DNA of 64,000 nt from Owenia fusiformis (lineage: Eukaryota; Annelida; Polychaeta; Sabellida; Oweniidae), in assembly GCA_903813345.2 (NCBI GenBank), contig CAIIXF020000003.1, positions 14,646,931 through 14,710,930 on the forward strand. Direction: 5' to 3'. Under the pieces are notes generated by a model. The model was not told the origin of the DNA, ran no database searches, and saw only the letters and a program-made list of their open reading frames with translations. Below are positions 1 through 12,639 of this stretch, in pieces. How positions within the stretch are numbered: position 1 is the stretch's first letter; the number at the start of each line of letters is the position of its first letter. A program made the translations under genes and the position numbers.

Positions 1-2
1 TT

Positions 3-162
3 CAAAATGCAAATTAATCAGAACAGAAAAGAATTAAATGTGGATTAAACGAAACAGACATGAAGTCGATTTTTAAAATTTCATAAAAATGCAAGAAAAT
101 GAGTTACTTCTTTCAAATTTTATAGAGAAATTGAGCGAAATAAGCATGAGCAGACGGACACT
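3..162 (+). repeat. Family A dispersed repeat, near full-length copy
   Basis: First of about 25 copies of an unclassified repeat of roughly 190 bp. The shared consensus runs: a left part resembling GGTCATATTTTGAAATGCAA, then a GAGTGGAA block, AGCAAGGAATAAAGTAAACA, a block around AACACTCTAAATTGTATAG, AATGCAAGAAAATCAGACAC, CATTCAAATTTTAAAGAG, and a sharp right end ATAAGCATGAGCAGACGGA. This copy shows all blocks from AATGCAAATTA to GAGCAGACGGAC with scattered substitutions. No poly(A) tail, tRNA head or terminal inverted repeat is visible, so the class (SINE, MITE or other) is not resolved. Confidence 0.8.
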
Positions 163-2249
163 TTGCTCATATGAACTCTTCAGAAGTGAAGATCAAAGAA
201 TGATGCCCATCCATCATTCTCGTCTGAACCTCTCCAGAACCCCTCCATAGATGATGTATCACCTATTCCCTTTTCCAAAAGATATTTCTGCAATCTTGTT
301 GATTTTCACAATTTCTCAAAAAATATTGAATAAACTGTCTGAAATTTTGACATGCTCCTTAAGCTTGAAGTAGATATTATACATCTGTTTCGTGAATTTC
401 ATGATACTTCCCCGTTAACTTAGGATTTTGTGATCTAGATTATGACCATAATAGATTTTGGTGTGAAGGTCCTCAATACATATCAGGCCATGACCCTTTG
501 AGCAAATGAATGCTACAAATTCAATATTGGAACATTCAACAAATGTTATATTAGCACAATTCAAATTGATGATAAAACAAAGAAATATTATTATAGAATC
601 GCTAGGTGAGTTAGATTAAGATGAATTAGTGAAATAATCACAAAGTCTTCCTCTTCATTTGGCTGATATCAATCAAGCGTAGACATACAGGTTGTAACTT
701 TATATACATGTCATGTTTTGTTGTTCAATGTTTCGTTTGTTTGTGTGTTTTTTTTCTGATTGTATGTACCGATGCTATACCACAATGTACCTGGAAGCCC
801 AAAGGCTAGTCTCGCTTCATCCCCCCACTACTTCAACAACAACTTGGGGGTCCAGGGTCTTGAAGTAGGACTACTCAATGGCATGTTGCAACTGAAGTTC
901 TCTTGAAAAAATGAAATAATTTAAATCAAGCTAATGAAAAGAGTGGACAGCCAAAGTAAAGTTAAGCCAAATGAATATCCCATTATCTCCTGGAGGAGAA
1001 GTCTCCCTTGATCACTACCTAAAATCAAAATCACGTTTGCTTACATAACCTGGCTACTCAAACAGGACACGCATTGTACAAAATCTAAAAACAGATTGAC
1101 TTCATGTTTTGTAGTTGGAGTAGGGACTTTAAGACAGAAAATATGATGTTTTCATTATCTTGATGCTGTATGCATGGTGCTCGTTAGTCAGTAAGAGAGC
1201 CACTGTTATATTGATGTGTTGTGTTTTTGAAAGTGAACTCATAAACAGAATTACATTGATTAATGTAACTGTCAGTGGAGATAATAATGATGAATTACAC
1301 AGACACCTGTGGGTTAGTTTTAGTCATTATTATTTTCACGGGGAGTTGTCAGGTTTTGTCTTTGCTTCGATTGCTATTTGACATGATTAGAGTTGTGTTG
1401 CGATGTTATCTAAATCGTATTGACACTATCTACAAATTCGTTACGATCCCAATAGACATGTATCTGCATGGCTGATTGACCAGGTTCATAGATCTACAGT
1501 AGGTATGCACTTGTTCACAAACATATGTTTCCTAAACTGCTATGCTGGGCTAATTGAAAAATTGAAATATTAACCTATATCTGACTAATTAGTATTTAGA
1601 ATGAATACCTATCACTCACTAAGAGCATGTAGGATCATTTTTAGTGATCCAGCATGCGTTATACAAGATTTTGATCATTTGGGATCATTTCGATCGAATT
1701 TTGATCTCGGTAGTTCATCAGCTGTTTCTTCACATTTTGAGATTGAGTAATATGTGATAACATTATGTACAATTATCAATGAGTCATTTCAAAAATGAAC
1801 ATTTTGTATATCAATTCTTTGATTTCAAGAGAATCCCTGGGAATTCACCAGTATTCCTTGGTATTTTATATGAGATTAGATATCAATATACTGGCATTTA
1901 ATTAGACAGAAATTGCAATTATTCTGATGAAGTGTAATGAGTAGGATCAAAGTGCCTGAAATAATCATTATTTATCTGCGAGTGAAATAAAAATTATATC
2001 AAAATTGAACTATTGGTGTCATCTTACTTTCGAAATGAAATCAATTTTTTTTTATTTAATTGATGTCATATTAGGCTTTAAATGATGTCATATTTGAACT
2101 TTTGATGTCATCAGGGCATTACCTTTTTGGGGCCCCTCTCAAATCTTTTTCACCTAACCCTTTACAAAAGTTTGACTTTGCTTCTTAAAAGGGAGCTTCA
2201 TATACATTGATTACTTTGTTACTCGTGGTAATTTCCGGCTTATGCTTTA
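163..2249. other. Gene-free AT-rich stretch
   Basis: No coding region is supported. Short open frames at 1160-1475 have no recognisable domain. A compact hairpin lies at 1625-1657 (arms GCATGTAGGATCA and TGATCCAGCATGC, loop of about 7 nt). TGATGTCAT is repeated about three times around 2060-2112. Nothing else is recognised. Confidence 0.6.
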
Positions 2250-2335
2250 ATATGCAAATTAGAGTGGAAAAGAGAAAAATCGACTAAAAATAAAGTGAAC
2301 AGGCATGAAGGAGATATTCAAAATTATATTTGTGT
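2250..2335 (+). repeat. Family A, 5' part only
   Basis: ATGCAAATTAGAGTGGAAAA followed by a diverged AATAAAGTGAACAGGCATG match the left half of family A. The right half with the AGCAGACGGA end is missing. Confidence 0.6.
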
Positions 2336-3137
2336 AGTATTCATTGAGGGAGAATTTACATCTGACAAGTTGAGCAAATGAATATTTTAAATGACTTTTG
2401 ATGTCCTAGTTTATGTTGTTTTTATATATCGAATTGAATAAACTTGCATATAAAAATGATTAGATGTACCATATATCGTAAGTTCTTTAGTTGGCATTCA
2501 ATTAAATATTTAATTTTCCCCCAGGAAAAGTTTACATATGTCCTATATTCAGATTTTTGATTTGTTGTTTGGTTTTGTTATGATTGTTGCTTGTTTGGAT
2601 TGTTACTTGACTTGATGTAATGGGATTATTTGCGAGGGTTTAATTTTCAACTGCTCTTGGTGTTTAATAGCAAAAACAGGCTCACTCCAAGCATTATCAT
2701 GGGGCATAAATCATTAGCAGATAAAAAACCTGACATCAGTTGGATGAAATGATTGATTGAAGCTGTTTCTTTGATCATTAAACTTTAGTCTCCAACATAG
2801 TCTCTTGTGGGAATAACCAAAGGTGAACACTCACAGAACTCTACAACAGACCGCTACCAACTTATTGTTTTTTGCAAGGGAGGTACAATTTCGAAGGCAT
2901 TGTTTAAGGTCATGTGACATGATTTGGCCAATCATTTGAATTTAGGTGAAGATACTTATGGGATTGATGGATAAGTTGTTAGTTTCTGTATCAGAAGTTA
3001 TAGCTTCTGTAACATTATTATATTTTATTGGATTTCATATTTGTATTATTCAACTTCATGCTAGATATATTACCAACTAATGTGGTACACATGGATACAA
3101 AACTGAGAGAATATAAGTAAATCTTCAGATAGGTCAG

Positions 3138-3345
3138 GTTGACATATTTACCAATATCCGTCTGCTCATGCTTATTTCACCCATTTTCTTGTTAAAATTT
3201 GAATGAACCACTTTATTTTCTTTTATTTCTATATAATTTAGAGTATGTTCTGCATGTTTATTTATTTCATTCCTTGCTAATTCGTCTCTTTTCCACTCTA
3301 TTTCTAACTTTAAAATATCACCTTGGTGACATCTTATGTACGGGA
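3138..3345 (-). repeat. Family A, full-length copy
   Basis: On the minus strand the copy reads from GATGTCACCAAGGTGATATT through AGAGTGGAAAAGAG, the AGCAAGGAATGAAATAAA block and CATTCAAATTTTAA to ATGAGCAGACGGA. It is one of the best copies. It is open on both strands in overlapping frames (79 and 81 codons), so its openness is not evidence of coding. Confidence 0.82.
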
Positions 3346-4019
3346 TATCCAGTATTATGTCTTTCACTTCCATCTATCAATAACTTTATGAGCCATTGTG
3401 TTTGTGTCGGTTTGTTAAAATACATATGTGTACAAATGATTTAAAAACTGAAATAATGAATAAAAAACTCGTAATTTTCACTAAATTACAGTTAACATTT
3501 ACATAACATGTCTGACACATCGATAAATCCAGTTTTATGGAAGTTGTATGTAATTTATAAAATAAAATACTTTTGAAAGCCGGATCCTATTTTTCAATTT
3601 ATCTGGTCGCCAGAAAATGATTCCCATGATTCTCAAACCATATATCCAGAGACAGAGGAGGTGACATATTCCCATGAGTCAAACACGTTGGCAGGGGAGG
3701 TTGGACTGATGACTTTTCTGTCAATGCAGTTTCTTATATCAACAAAAGTACTTCTGAAAGCATTCACCTCTGCCTTAATTGTGATTCCTCTATGTTATTT
3801 GAAGGTAATATGTCAAATACAAGCACCGCAATTGATATTGATATAACCGCCTTATGCTCATCATCTTTGCCGGCTCAATTTTCATTCTGATCACCGGAAA
3901 GCAGAAGAGTGAGGATCTGTTATGCTCAAATATTAGGGTAGGTAACTGATTGAATGAGAAAGCAACAAATCAGAACAAAATAACCTAGATGCAAATTAAG
4001 CTCTTGACAGGTACTAGGT
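3346..4019. other. No recognised feature
   Basis: No gene or repeat is recognised. The open frame at 3661-3846 starts at a GTG and has no domain. Confidence 0.5.
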
Positions 4020-4223
4020 ACTGTACTTCTACTTCATTTGGCGCTACTTATTTTGGCGTATTTGCTGTTTTGAACAGTTGGTAGCTACTTAATTTGGCAG
4101 ACTTGCAGTGTACTTATGCTAATAATTTATATAGTGCTAAAATTACCTGGGAATTTGGCGGACTTTAACAATTTAGCGGATCTGCCAAATTAAAATGGCT
4201 GCCAAATTATATAGAACTACAGT
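4020..4223. mobile_element. MITE with imperfect ~40-bp terminal inverted repeats
   Basis: The left end reads ACTGTACTTCTACTTCATTT and the reverse complement of the right end reads ACTGTAGTTCTATATAATTT. Both continue into ATTTGGC-rich sequence, and several TTTGGC/GCCAAA motifs lie inside. Length is about 204 bp with no coding capacity. The superfamily is not assigned; a clean target duplication is not obvious. Confidence 0.6.
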
Positions 4224-4867
4224 TCATGACATAAGTCAAGCAAAAAGGGTGTGTCAACCTTTTCCGCTAGTCGATAGCAGGACATATCAGTTAGGGGACA
4301 TTCTAGTATGTTTCAGCATATCGTGAATTTAGCTTTTCATAATGGAAGCGAACCTCAAACTGGGGAAACTTTGAATGAGACTGGAATAATATATCAGAAT
4401 GATTAAGAAAGGTGATTGAACTGTTGGTGTAAATGGTGGCACAAGTGTTTCAATATCATGTGATGAGTATCTCTATCTTAATGAAAATATAAATGAAAAT
4501 GAAAATACAATTATGTTTTTATATGTTTTTTATAACATGTGTAATGGTTTTATTGGTTAATAAAACACAGTTGTATTACACTACATTTACCAAAAGGAAC
4601 ATCAAGTGGTAAAATCTGAAAATAATGTGCAAATATCCCATAGGTTAAAGGCATATACTGTTGAGCACATAGGCAACAATAGGGCACACCAAAAAACAAT
4701 TCAATGAATCATTATCTTCTCCCATTTATCATGCCAAGTCCAAGATGGAGAACTTCCATGCAATCATTTCTCAGTCTTCGTCACAGAGTTGAATGAAACT
4801 TGTATGCAGAATTTCAAAGGGGATAATGTAGTAGACTGGCATTGTTGCCAAGAGTGATGAGAACCCG

Positions 4868-5030
4868 TCTGCTAATGATGGACATCAATCACAGGCCTTG
4901 TCCAATAACTTGGCAGAAAACATCAATTGGGTCATGCTTATTTCATGGCATTTCTCTCTAAAATTTGAATAAAGTATTTGATTTTCTTGCATTTAGTTAC
5001 AATTCAGAGTGTCCCCTTTAACCCTATGTC
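4868..5030 (-). repeat. Family A, partial copy
   Basis: On the minus strand, ACTCTGAATTGTAACTAAAT, AATGCAAGAAAATCAAATAC and TTTATTCAAATTTTAGAGAG are recognisable, followed by AAATAAGCATGA. The AGCAGACGG end is displaced to near 4870 as AGCAGACGGG, and the sequence between is rearranged. Confidence 0.6.
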
Positions 5031-5871
5031 ATCAAATTCTTGTTTAGTTTGTTCTTTTTATCACAATTTAAGCAAATGAACCAAGACCATAGTTACACAC
5101 TATTGAAAGGATACTCAGCTTATAGACCGATTTATGATGACCAATATGGGAGGGGGTCAAGGATCTTTCCTGATATAAGTAGATATATGGGCACTATTTC
5201 CAATTTAGTTATTACTTGAGCATATGGCCACTTTTCCTGTGCAATTTTCTGTAGGTCTATAGTGATATTTATGAGTGTCCGGAAAATCTGTACTTAAACC
5301 ACAACGGAGCATTGTCCATTACAGCTACCAATCAAATAGCAGCCGAAATTGTGATTTTTCACATTTGATGGCTGAAGTCATCATTAATTGCAGCAATCCA
5401 TCATTCTATATTTTCTAAAGTGCATGCTATGTCTAAATCCAAAGTTAAAGAGGTAGTGAAATCAAGAGGTCTGCTAAAAACAACAGGCAATTGGTTATAC
5501 AACACTTGAAAAGGTAGATGGTGCATGTTCGTCAAAGTCATCTTTAAGGTATGTTAGAAAGAAGGACTTGTTTAATTAACATGGACTTGTAGTCTCAAAA
5601 TAATTTCCTTTGATTGCAAGTACAGCAGTGATTTCCCCAGCATTAAAGCAAGTGGGCACAGCACCCACCTGAGAATTTGAAAATAGGCTTGCACCCACTT
5701 GAAAATCCATTTGCACCCACTTGTAAATGAGAAAAATCAAGGGCATATTTTAACCAATTTTGGTCTGAATTGTGACTTGAGAAAAAATTATGTGGAGATC
5801 ACTGTACAGTAGATATCCACATACTGTAACCCCATTTTCTCCTAAACGATAAGAGGATTTATAAAGACAAC
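5031..5871. other. Intergenic, short CACCCACTTG motif repeats
   Basis: No gene is seen. Around 5650-5725 the motif GCACCCACTTG or GCACCCACCTG occurs three times within 70 bp, possibly a fragment of a transposon end. The rest has no recognised feature. Confidence 0.4.
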
Positions 5872-6225
5872 CCCATTCTCTCCTTCTCTTCTCTCCTACA
5901 CCCCTCCCTCTCACAGACGTTCATTCTGACTTGTCTCTTATTGTCTGACCACAGTGTTAGTGTTTGTAGCCGTAAAACCATAGTATCCAATGGACATTTT
6001 ACAAGACCATAGTATCCAATGAACATTTTATAAGACCATAATCCAATGAACTTGATGTTGAACATATGGATTTACAAAAACTATTTCCCCCCCCCCCCAC
6101 TCTTCCCTCCCTCTTGTATACAGTCATTCTGGCTCATCTCTCTCTAATCGACATCAACCACAATGTCATTATTTGTAGCCGTAAAACCATAGTATCCGCT
6201 GAACATGATGTTCAACATGTTTGTG
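5872..6225. repeat. Imperfect tandem duplication, ~200-bp unit
   Basis: Two related segments (about 5872-6065 and 6090-6225) share a CTCTCC/CCCTCCCTCT start, a TTCATTCTGACTTGTCTCT-like block and GTAGCCGTAAAACCATAGTA, ending near AACATGATGTT. The first unit also carries an inner duplication of ACCATAGTATCCAATG. A run of 12 C separates the units at 6087-6098. Confidence 0.65.
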
Positions 6226-8044
6226 GTTGGATTAATTTCAAAAAGTCAAAAATGAGTATCACTTTAACGGGACAGCACAAACAGTAACTTACCAAATACA
6301 ATAATGAACCCCTATAAACCACATCTAGTGAATAAACAATTGTTATTAGGGGAAATATCTTTGTGAAATAATGAGCGAAGTTTACAAAATATAGAAGAAA
6401 CAACAAAGACTTTCATGCGATATTTTTAGACTGATCAGTGCATGATATAACAACTTTCCTTATTTTGTGTTTGTCTATAAATATTTAGATGGACATTTGC
6501 ATGTTTCATTTTACTTTATTCCTTGCTATTTTTACTATTTTTCAAGCTTATTTGAATCATAAAATTGATTTTCTCATATTTTCCTCCATTCTTTTACATT
6601 TTAATGTGATTAAATTGACATTTGATAAACAGGACAGAAGTTCAAGAATTGTCTCTTTTTCTATTTATCTATTTCACAGTATAATCAACCTGCTTTTTGT
6701 ACGAGAATAAAATTCATAGCTGATTGACTTTAAACCTGAAATTCAGTGAAAGGGGGAGGAATTCATGAGAAATACTGTGACCACACATTGAAATCACACA
6801 TTTGATTATCTATAAATACACAAAAACGGTCAATCTATCCACATTTTTAAAGAGAAAATGCTGATGTTAGCGTAGAAGATAGATATTTTGCAGGTGTCTT
6901 GATAGATGATTTCTTTGAGATGTTAACACCTAACTGTTTTGCCGCATCAATTTAAATCATTTTGTAGAAGTCGTTTCATTTTTCATAATTCACAAAAGTG
7001 ACTTTAGAATTGTACCATTACTCGTGTTTTCTATATAATACAGTAATTGATGCGAATTAAAGGGATACAAAAATGATTTTTGTGAAATGTTATTGCTCCT
7101 TGGCAGGTATCAATTGAAACCTTGATCTTTATAAATTGAAAAGGCGTCTCACTATTTTAACTTTTGTAAGCAATCATGTACTTTAATGGCTAGCTTATCT
7201 TGCAGTGTCGTTTGGTAACTTTTTGAAATTCAGAAAGTGATTGTTCAAATGCTCATAGATTGGTTCATCAGTGACATCAGTGACATACTGTAATGGCAAA
7301 GATGACATCAGCTAATGCCATGGCAACAGCCAAAGACAACACAATAGCTAATACCATGACAACAGTGAATACCATGACAACAGATAATGTCAACAATAAT
7401 TGCAGACTTTTTCACTCCCTCGACTCACTCAAACAGAAAAAGAGAACATTTTCTTGTATATTCACACAGTTTAGGAAGACAATTACATGCCTGTTGGTAA
7501 TTATGTTATTTTATATCCCCTTGATTGTTTTATATTTTCCTGTATTTGTATTTTGCATTTAAAACATGTCAGCATGACACAAAACCTGACACAAAAGTCA
7601 ATGAAAATGATGTGAGATTGGTAATAATGATTTGAATAAATAATTTGTATTTAGTGTTCATTTGAAAAATCAGGCACCTGCCTATTGTGATCTAACCCAA
7701 ATGAAATCATCCGAAGTCCTAAAAATTTGAGTAAATCAGTGAATCATTTCAAGAAAACAGTTCAATATAAGAACGTTTAACACAGTTTTTCACAATGAAT
7801 TTCTAAATATTTTGTTTGTAATTTGATGATATGAAAACTTGGTGATGTTGCTGGAAAATAATGAAAAAGCATTTGTACAACAAACATTTAATTGTTTGCA
7901 TTATTCTGCTCCTAAGTTGTACTTGGAGATAAATTTCAACTAGATCATATTTTAAACTCAAAATTTCTTCATAATGAGTTGAATAAAAGAGGAATAGATT
8001 GAACACCATGAACCTGACACCCCAAAGTGTAAGTTGATTTTAGA
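6226..8044. other. Intergenic, degenerate family A fragment and short repeats
   Basis: No gene is supported. GCATGTTTCATTTTACTTTA and TTCCTTGCTATTTTTACT at 6500-6535 look like a worn minus-strand family A fragment. At 7293-7390 a short motif ACCATGACAACAG is repeated, giving an 89-codon open frame with no domain. Confidence 0.4.
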
Positions 8045-8112
8045 AAATCAGACACTTCATTCAAATTTTAAAGAGAAATCTCAAGAAATAAGCATTTGAG
8101 CAGACGGATATT
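8045..8112 (+). repeat. Family A, 3' half
   Basis: GAAAATCAGACACTTCATTC, AAATTTTAAAGAGAAAT and AAATAAGCATTTGAGCAGACGG, split here as quoted blocks, match the right half of the consensus closely. The left half is absent. Confidence 0.75.
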
Positions 8113-8689
8113 TTTAAAGCTCAAGGACACAATTGATCTCCTAGAAGTAGGTACAGTTGAGCAAATATCAATTAGAATGGAACGAAATAATTAAATAGCC
8201 AGACTTTTGAACAGTTTACTGACACAGCCGCTTCCACATTGGAATAAGCTAATGGGAAGCGTAATTCTAGTGAATAATACATCAATAAATAACAATAACC
8301 TATTTAATATAATACATATCCATTAATTGCTTTAGTTCAAAGCAAAGTTACTTTGACATGGCATCCAATGTGATACATAGAATGGAGTATGACAAACAAA
8401 AGGTTATATTTTGTGCTCTGCAAATTTTGCATACAGATGTGGGAGGGGGTATAATCAACGTTTATAAACTCTAATTAAATGAGGTTCCTCTTGAATGAGA
8501 TGGCGATTGGCAAGCTATTATGTATGAAAATATTTATATGATGAAATAAATTGTTAATCTATAAAAAAAATGAGACACTAGGAGATGTGAACTTGAAATT
8601 TACCAATAATACACATGGGCTAAAGAAGCAATATATTATCTCCATGAAATATTTAAAACCTGGTCTCTGGGGCAACCTGTAAAAACTAT

Positions 8690-8822
8690 CACAGGGAGCA
8701 TTTTTGAAATGAAAAATAGAGTGTGAAAGAGGAAAAGTAGCAAGGAATAAAGTAAAAAGGCAGGTAATGGAAACTCTTAAATGTATAGAAATGCTTAAAA
8801 TAAGCATTTGGTTCATTCAGAA
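8690..8822 (+). repeat. Family A, 5' and central part
   Basis: Begins TTTTTGAAATGAAAAATAGA, continues through AGCAAGGAATAAAGTAAAAA and a CTTAAATGTATAGAAATGC block, then deviates into AAAATAAGCATTTGGTTCAT. The AGCAGACGGA end is missing. Confidence 0.65.
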
Positions 8823-11214
8823 TTAAACAAGGAGGTTGTCAAATTAGCATTAATAGATGGATATTTATAGCGAAGGAGTAATAGGAAGACTTTGAAGTGC
8901 AAATGTCACACCGTGTCACATCTTATCACATCATGTCACACTTGTTGTCATACTTTTGTCTCACGTAGATTGTTTACCAAAATATATGACCACACGCACC
9001 ACACCATGCACCACACCCTCATATATGACTCCTAACAGTAAGGGCAGTTAAATAAAGTGGTCCCGACAATTTAGAATCATCAACGCAATTACATGCATCT
9101 GTGTAATCGTATTAATGTGCTCGTAAATAAGCTACAGAAGTGAATTATGTGACGTGAGATAGAAAGATAGAAATCGTGTTACCATAGCAATGGCGATATT
9201 TACACAAATTGCATGACAGGCCAAGCATAGTTGGGCCATTTGTCAGACGCTAGGAGCTATTCCACGTCAAGTAAATATCACCATACATCACACACAAAAC
9301 CAAATTGTTTCATGCTCTTGGCTCATTATTTGTATCACATTATGCCATACAGTACCTATACATTATACATAAATGTCTGACCTTTTATTTTTCAACGATT
9401 TACTGTCATTTTAGTTGTGTTTAATAGGTGGCACCGTAAAACAAACAATAAAAGAGTCGATGGGCCAGAACTGTCATTTTATGAACTGTTGGGTCATATT
9501 TAGTACAGTTCAACCATTATAGATGGAGTTGGTGATTAGTAACTTCCAAATAGGGGTTATGAATACACTTAACGGGTAGGGCAGGGGGTCTGATCTAATA
9601 TGTTTTCAAAAAATGAGATATTTAAACTTCTCCTTTGGGTGGTGATCAGATAGAATGCCTGCTTATGTGTTTGTTGCGTCATGCTGCCTTGCAAACATCA
9701 ACAATAGTCCTGCATGTGACCTCTCAAGACCCCCCCCCCACATGCAAGGGAGGGGGTTTCCAAGGGCTTTATGGAAGACTAAACAACAACAACAACAATA
9801 ACAACTATAGCAGTCAGTATTGTGTTTTATATTGAAATATATGCACCAGAAAATCAGATGTGAGACAATATGGGAGTGGGGGTCATAGTAACCAGTTGAA
9901 GTTTGATTTTTGCAAAAATCTTGTTTTTATGTTTATAAAGCTGTTAACATATTTACCATTTTGTCAGTGATGGATCAATCTCCCTGACATTTAATACTCA
10001 ACTTTCGATTAAAAAACAGATAAAAACAACAGACTTGCAGGTTTATTAAAGGATCCCATTCATCTTATAACAATTTTTGAAATCAGATCCTTGAACAGTT
10101 ATGCTTAAATGTCATCATATATATTGTCCATGATAGATCCTAGGAAACTGATCAGAATAAACGTCATAATTTGTTGACAGGGCTGAAATCATAGGTTCTT
10201 GTTTTGCTATAAATAGACAGTGGGGGTGGCACTAGCAGATCCAGGGGGCTCATGGGGCCTCTTCCTAGGATTGGCCCAGAAAATTTAGCTTTATTATAAG
10301 CTTCTGGATTACTTCATTGTAGCTTCTGGATCTGCCAGGGGGTGGGGTGGGGAATGGACTTGCTATACTTTGTAGGGGTCCGTTTGAGAGACTAGAGGGG
10401 GGGGCTTTGCATCACTAACAGGTTTTTGGGCAGACTGATTGTAAATTACTAAATAAGTCTCCTATTTGCCCTGACCTTAAAATGGCCTTGGAGTTTAAAA
10501 ATATATTGAACGTGACAAATGTCACAGTGGCTTCAGCTTCACTGAGTGAATCAGTTAAACAATTTATTTGGAATTATATAGATTAATCTAAACTGTTGAT
10601 ATTTACTGAGACATGGTGTTGTTTAGAAACCTGATCTGATATCTAAATTAAATTTTATCTGACTTAAAAATAAATATGTTTGTTTTTCAAATCGCACAAT
10701 TAAAGTATCTTTTACAAAATGGACTAACATATGTAGCATTAATTTTTTATCATATCAGGTTTTAAGGTTCTAATGTCATTCTAACTAAATGACTTGTTTT
10801 CTGTTATTTTTCAAGTTTTAACCACATATTAGTATACACATACTCTTATTCTTGGAATTTCAATTGTTTTTCTCAGGGTATTGTCTGCTTTTTAAAACAA
10901 GGTCACCGTGACATTTTATCAGGTCAGCTTCTTTGACGGATAGGTTGTTAGAATGAGATTGTTTACAAGTAGGAATTATATGAATGGACGGATTAAATTG
11001 AAATCGCTCAATTCCTATTACATAGTATAGAGAGGCATAGAGAGATCTGAGAATTTTATTTCCTCATTTCTAATTATATAGAATCAGATGAGTTCTTTGA
11101 AATGAGTAATAAAAATGTTTTATGATAGAGTCTGTTTCGTAATAAGCATAACACATCGCAAAGTAAAACATCAGAGGTTCATGGTTTCAGTTTCCGAAAC
11201 TGAAAATAAGAGTC
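8823..11214. other. Intergenic, no gene seen
   Basis: Contains a run of TCACAT/TGTCAC motifs (8900-8960), a C run near 9729 followed by (AAC)n at 9782-9800 that may be the worn tail of a retroposon, and an inverted pair GCAGATCCAG / CTGGATCTGC at about 10235 and 10325. None can be classified further. Confidence 0.45.
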
Positions 11215-11345
11215 GATTAAGAAAGGAATAAGGTTCATGAACATAAAGAAAATACAATAAGATTTCAAGAAATGCAAGAAAATTAAAATGTTCATTCAAA
11301 TTTTAAAGAGAAAAGTGAGAAATTAGCATGAGCAGACGGAAATTT
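11215..11345 (+). repeat. Family A, 3' two-thirds
   Basis: A worn centre is followed by AATGCAAGAAAATTAAAATG, CATTCAAATTTTAAAGAG and TTAGCATGAGCAGACGGA. Confidence 0.72.
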
Positions 11346-12172
11346 TATACATTGGAAGGCAGGTCTTGTAGCAGACAGCTAAATATTTACTTTTATTCTA
11401 TAATCGATGCTTTCTTTGACACATATTTGACACCAGCCCTCATCAATTTAGTTATGAAACAAGGTAATGTAATCCCATGATTCAATAAACTGTTGAATTA
11501 TGGGAAGATATTCCTCTTTAGAAGGGAAGCAAATTGGAAAATGTCTGCACTTTTCACATATGTTGATAAACAAAAATATTAAGGTTTGTATATATATATT
11601 TGTGGCGTCATGCTTAATATATGCATATTTTATGGTAAATTCCTCTCCATTTTGTGAAGGTTAATTTCACGAGTCTATTTGAAGTATCAAAAAGGGAAAT
11701 CGAAGCTTCTAATCCAATTAAGTGTTATTGAATATGATAACGATAAGAGCAGATTGTTTTCAACAAGATTGACAGATATGTCACTTCGAAACAATGAACT
11801 CTGTCAGATTCCCGTCGGATACTCGTCAAGTTTCACATTCAACAACTGGACTCCATATTTGGAGTGACGTGCTTACTGGCATATTGGCATTTTATTGAGT
11901 AGTGGAATAATTAAAATAATGCAGATTAGCTATCGTAATCTTTTTTCGAATTTTGATTGATTTCTCAATGTTAACAGTGTTATATTAATAAACTGCCATA
12001 GTGTCGATTTAAAATGCAAATTTTAATAAGAAATAGTGATTTTAGTCTATTGATATGAAGTAATTTATAATGACGTCTGCTGTATTGTAATATTCAAGAA
12101 TTGTTGCAGATTTTTTATGACACGTATGAGTACAATATGAAGATCCAGATTGGAGGTTCAATTGAATCTCAA
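11346..12172. other. No recognised feature
   Basis: AT-rich. A 62-codon open frame at 11679-11867 has no domain and no splice or transcript context. Confidence 0.5.
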
Positions 12173-12234
12173 TGTTTGTTTGTTTGTTTGTTTGTTTGTT
12201 TGTATATATTTGTTTGTTTGTTTGCTTACTTGGA
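12173..12234. repeat. (TTTG)n microsatellite
   Basis: TGTT/TTTG tetranucleotide run interrupted once by TATATA. Confidence 0.9.
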
Positions 12235-12639
12235 ATTTTTTGTTTGCATACTTTATTGCTTAGGGAGACTATGCTAATAAAGCAGCAATAAAGATGGCCA
12301 GATCAGCAGGCCCTAAGTCCCATTGAGACAGTTATATTTATTCTTGTTTTTATTTATAGATATTATGTAGAGTAGAGTGGCATGGACTAGTAAGATAGAC
12401 CAATGTATCATATCTGCCAAAATATTTGCAGATTCTGTCTAGCTTGTCTATTTCCCCAAACTATAAGACGTTGGAGCATAATCTTTGATTAGACATCCAT
12501 CTGTCAAAAACAGTCATTTTGTCAGAATTCCTTGTCATTTCCCAATGTTTCATGAAGTTTAATTGATCGGAACATGATCAATTTTAAGGATAGTGCAAGG
12601 TTGAGACAGAATCAACCTGCTTCAGAAAGTTCATTAGAT

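Noticed and set aside
7293-7562. 89-codon plus-strand frame with MAKMTSANAMATAK start
   Set aside because: Built on a short ACCATGACAACAG repeat followed by an AT-rich hydrophobic stretch; no domain or splice context.
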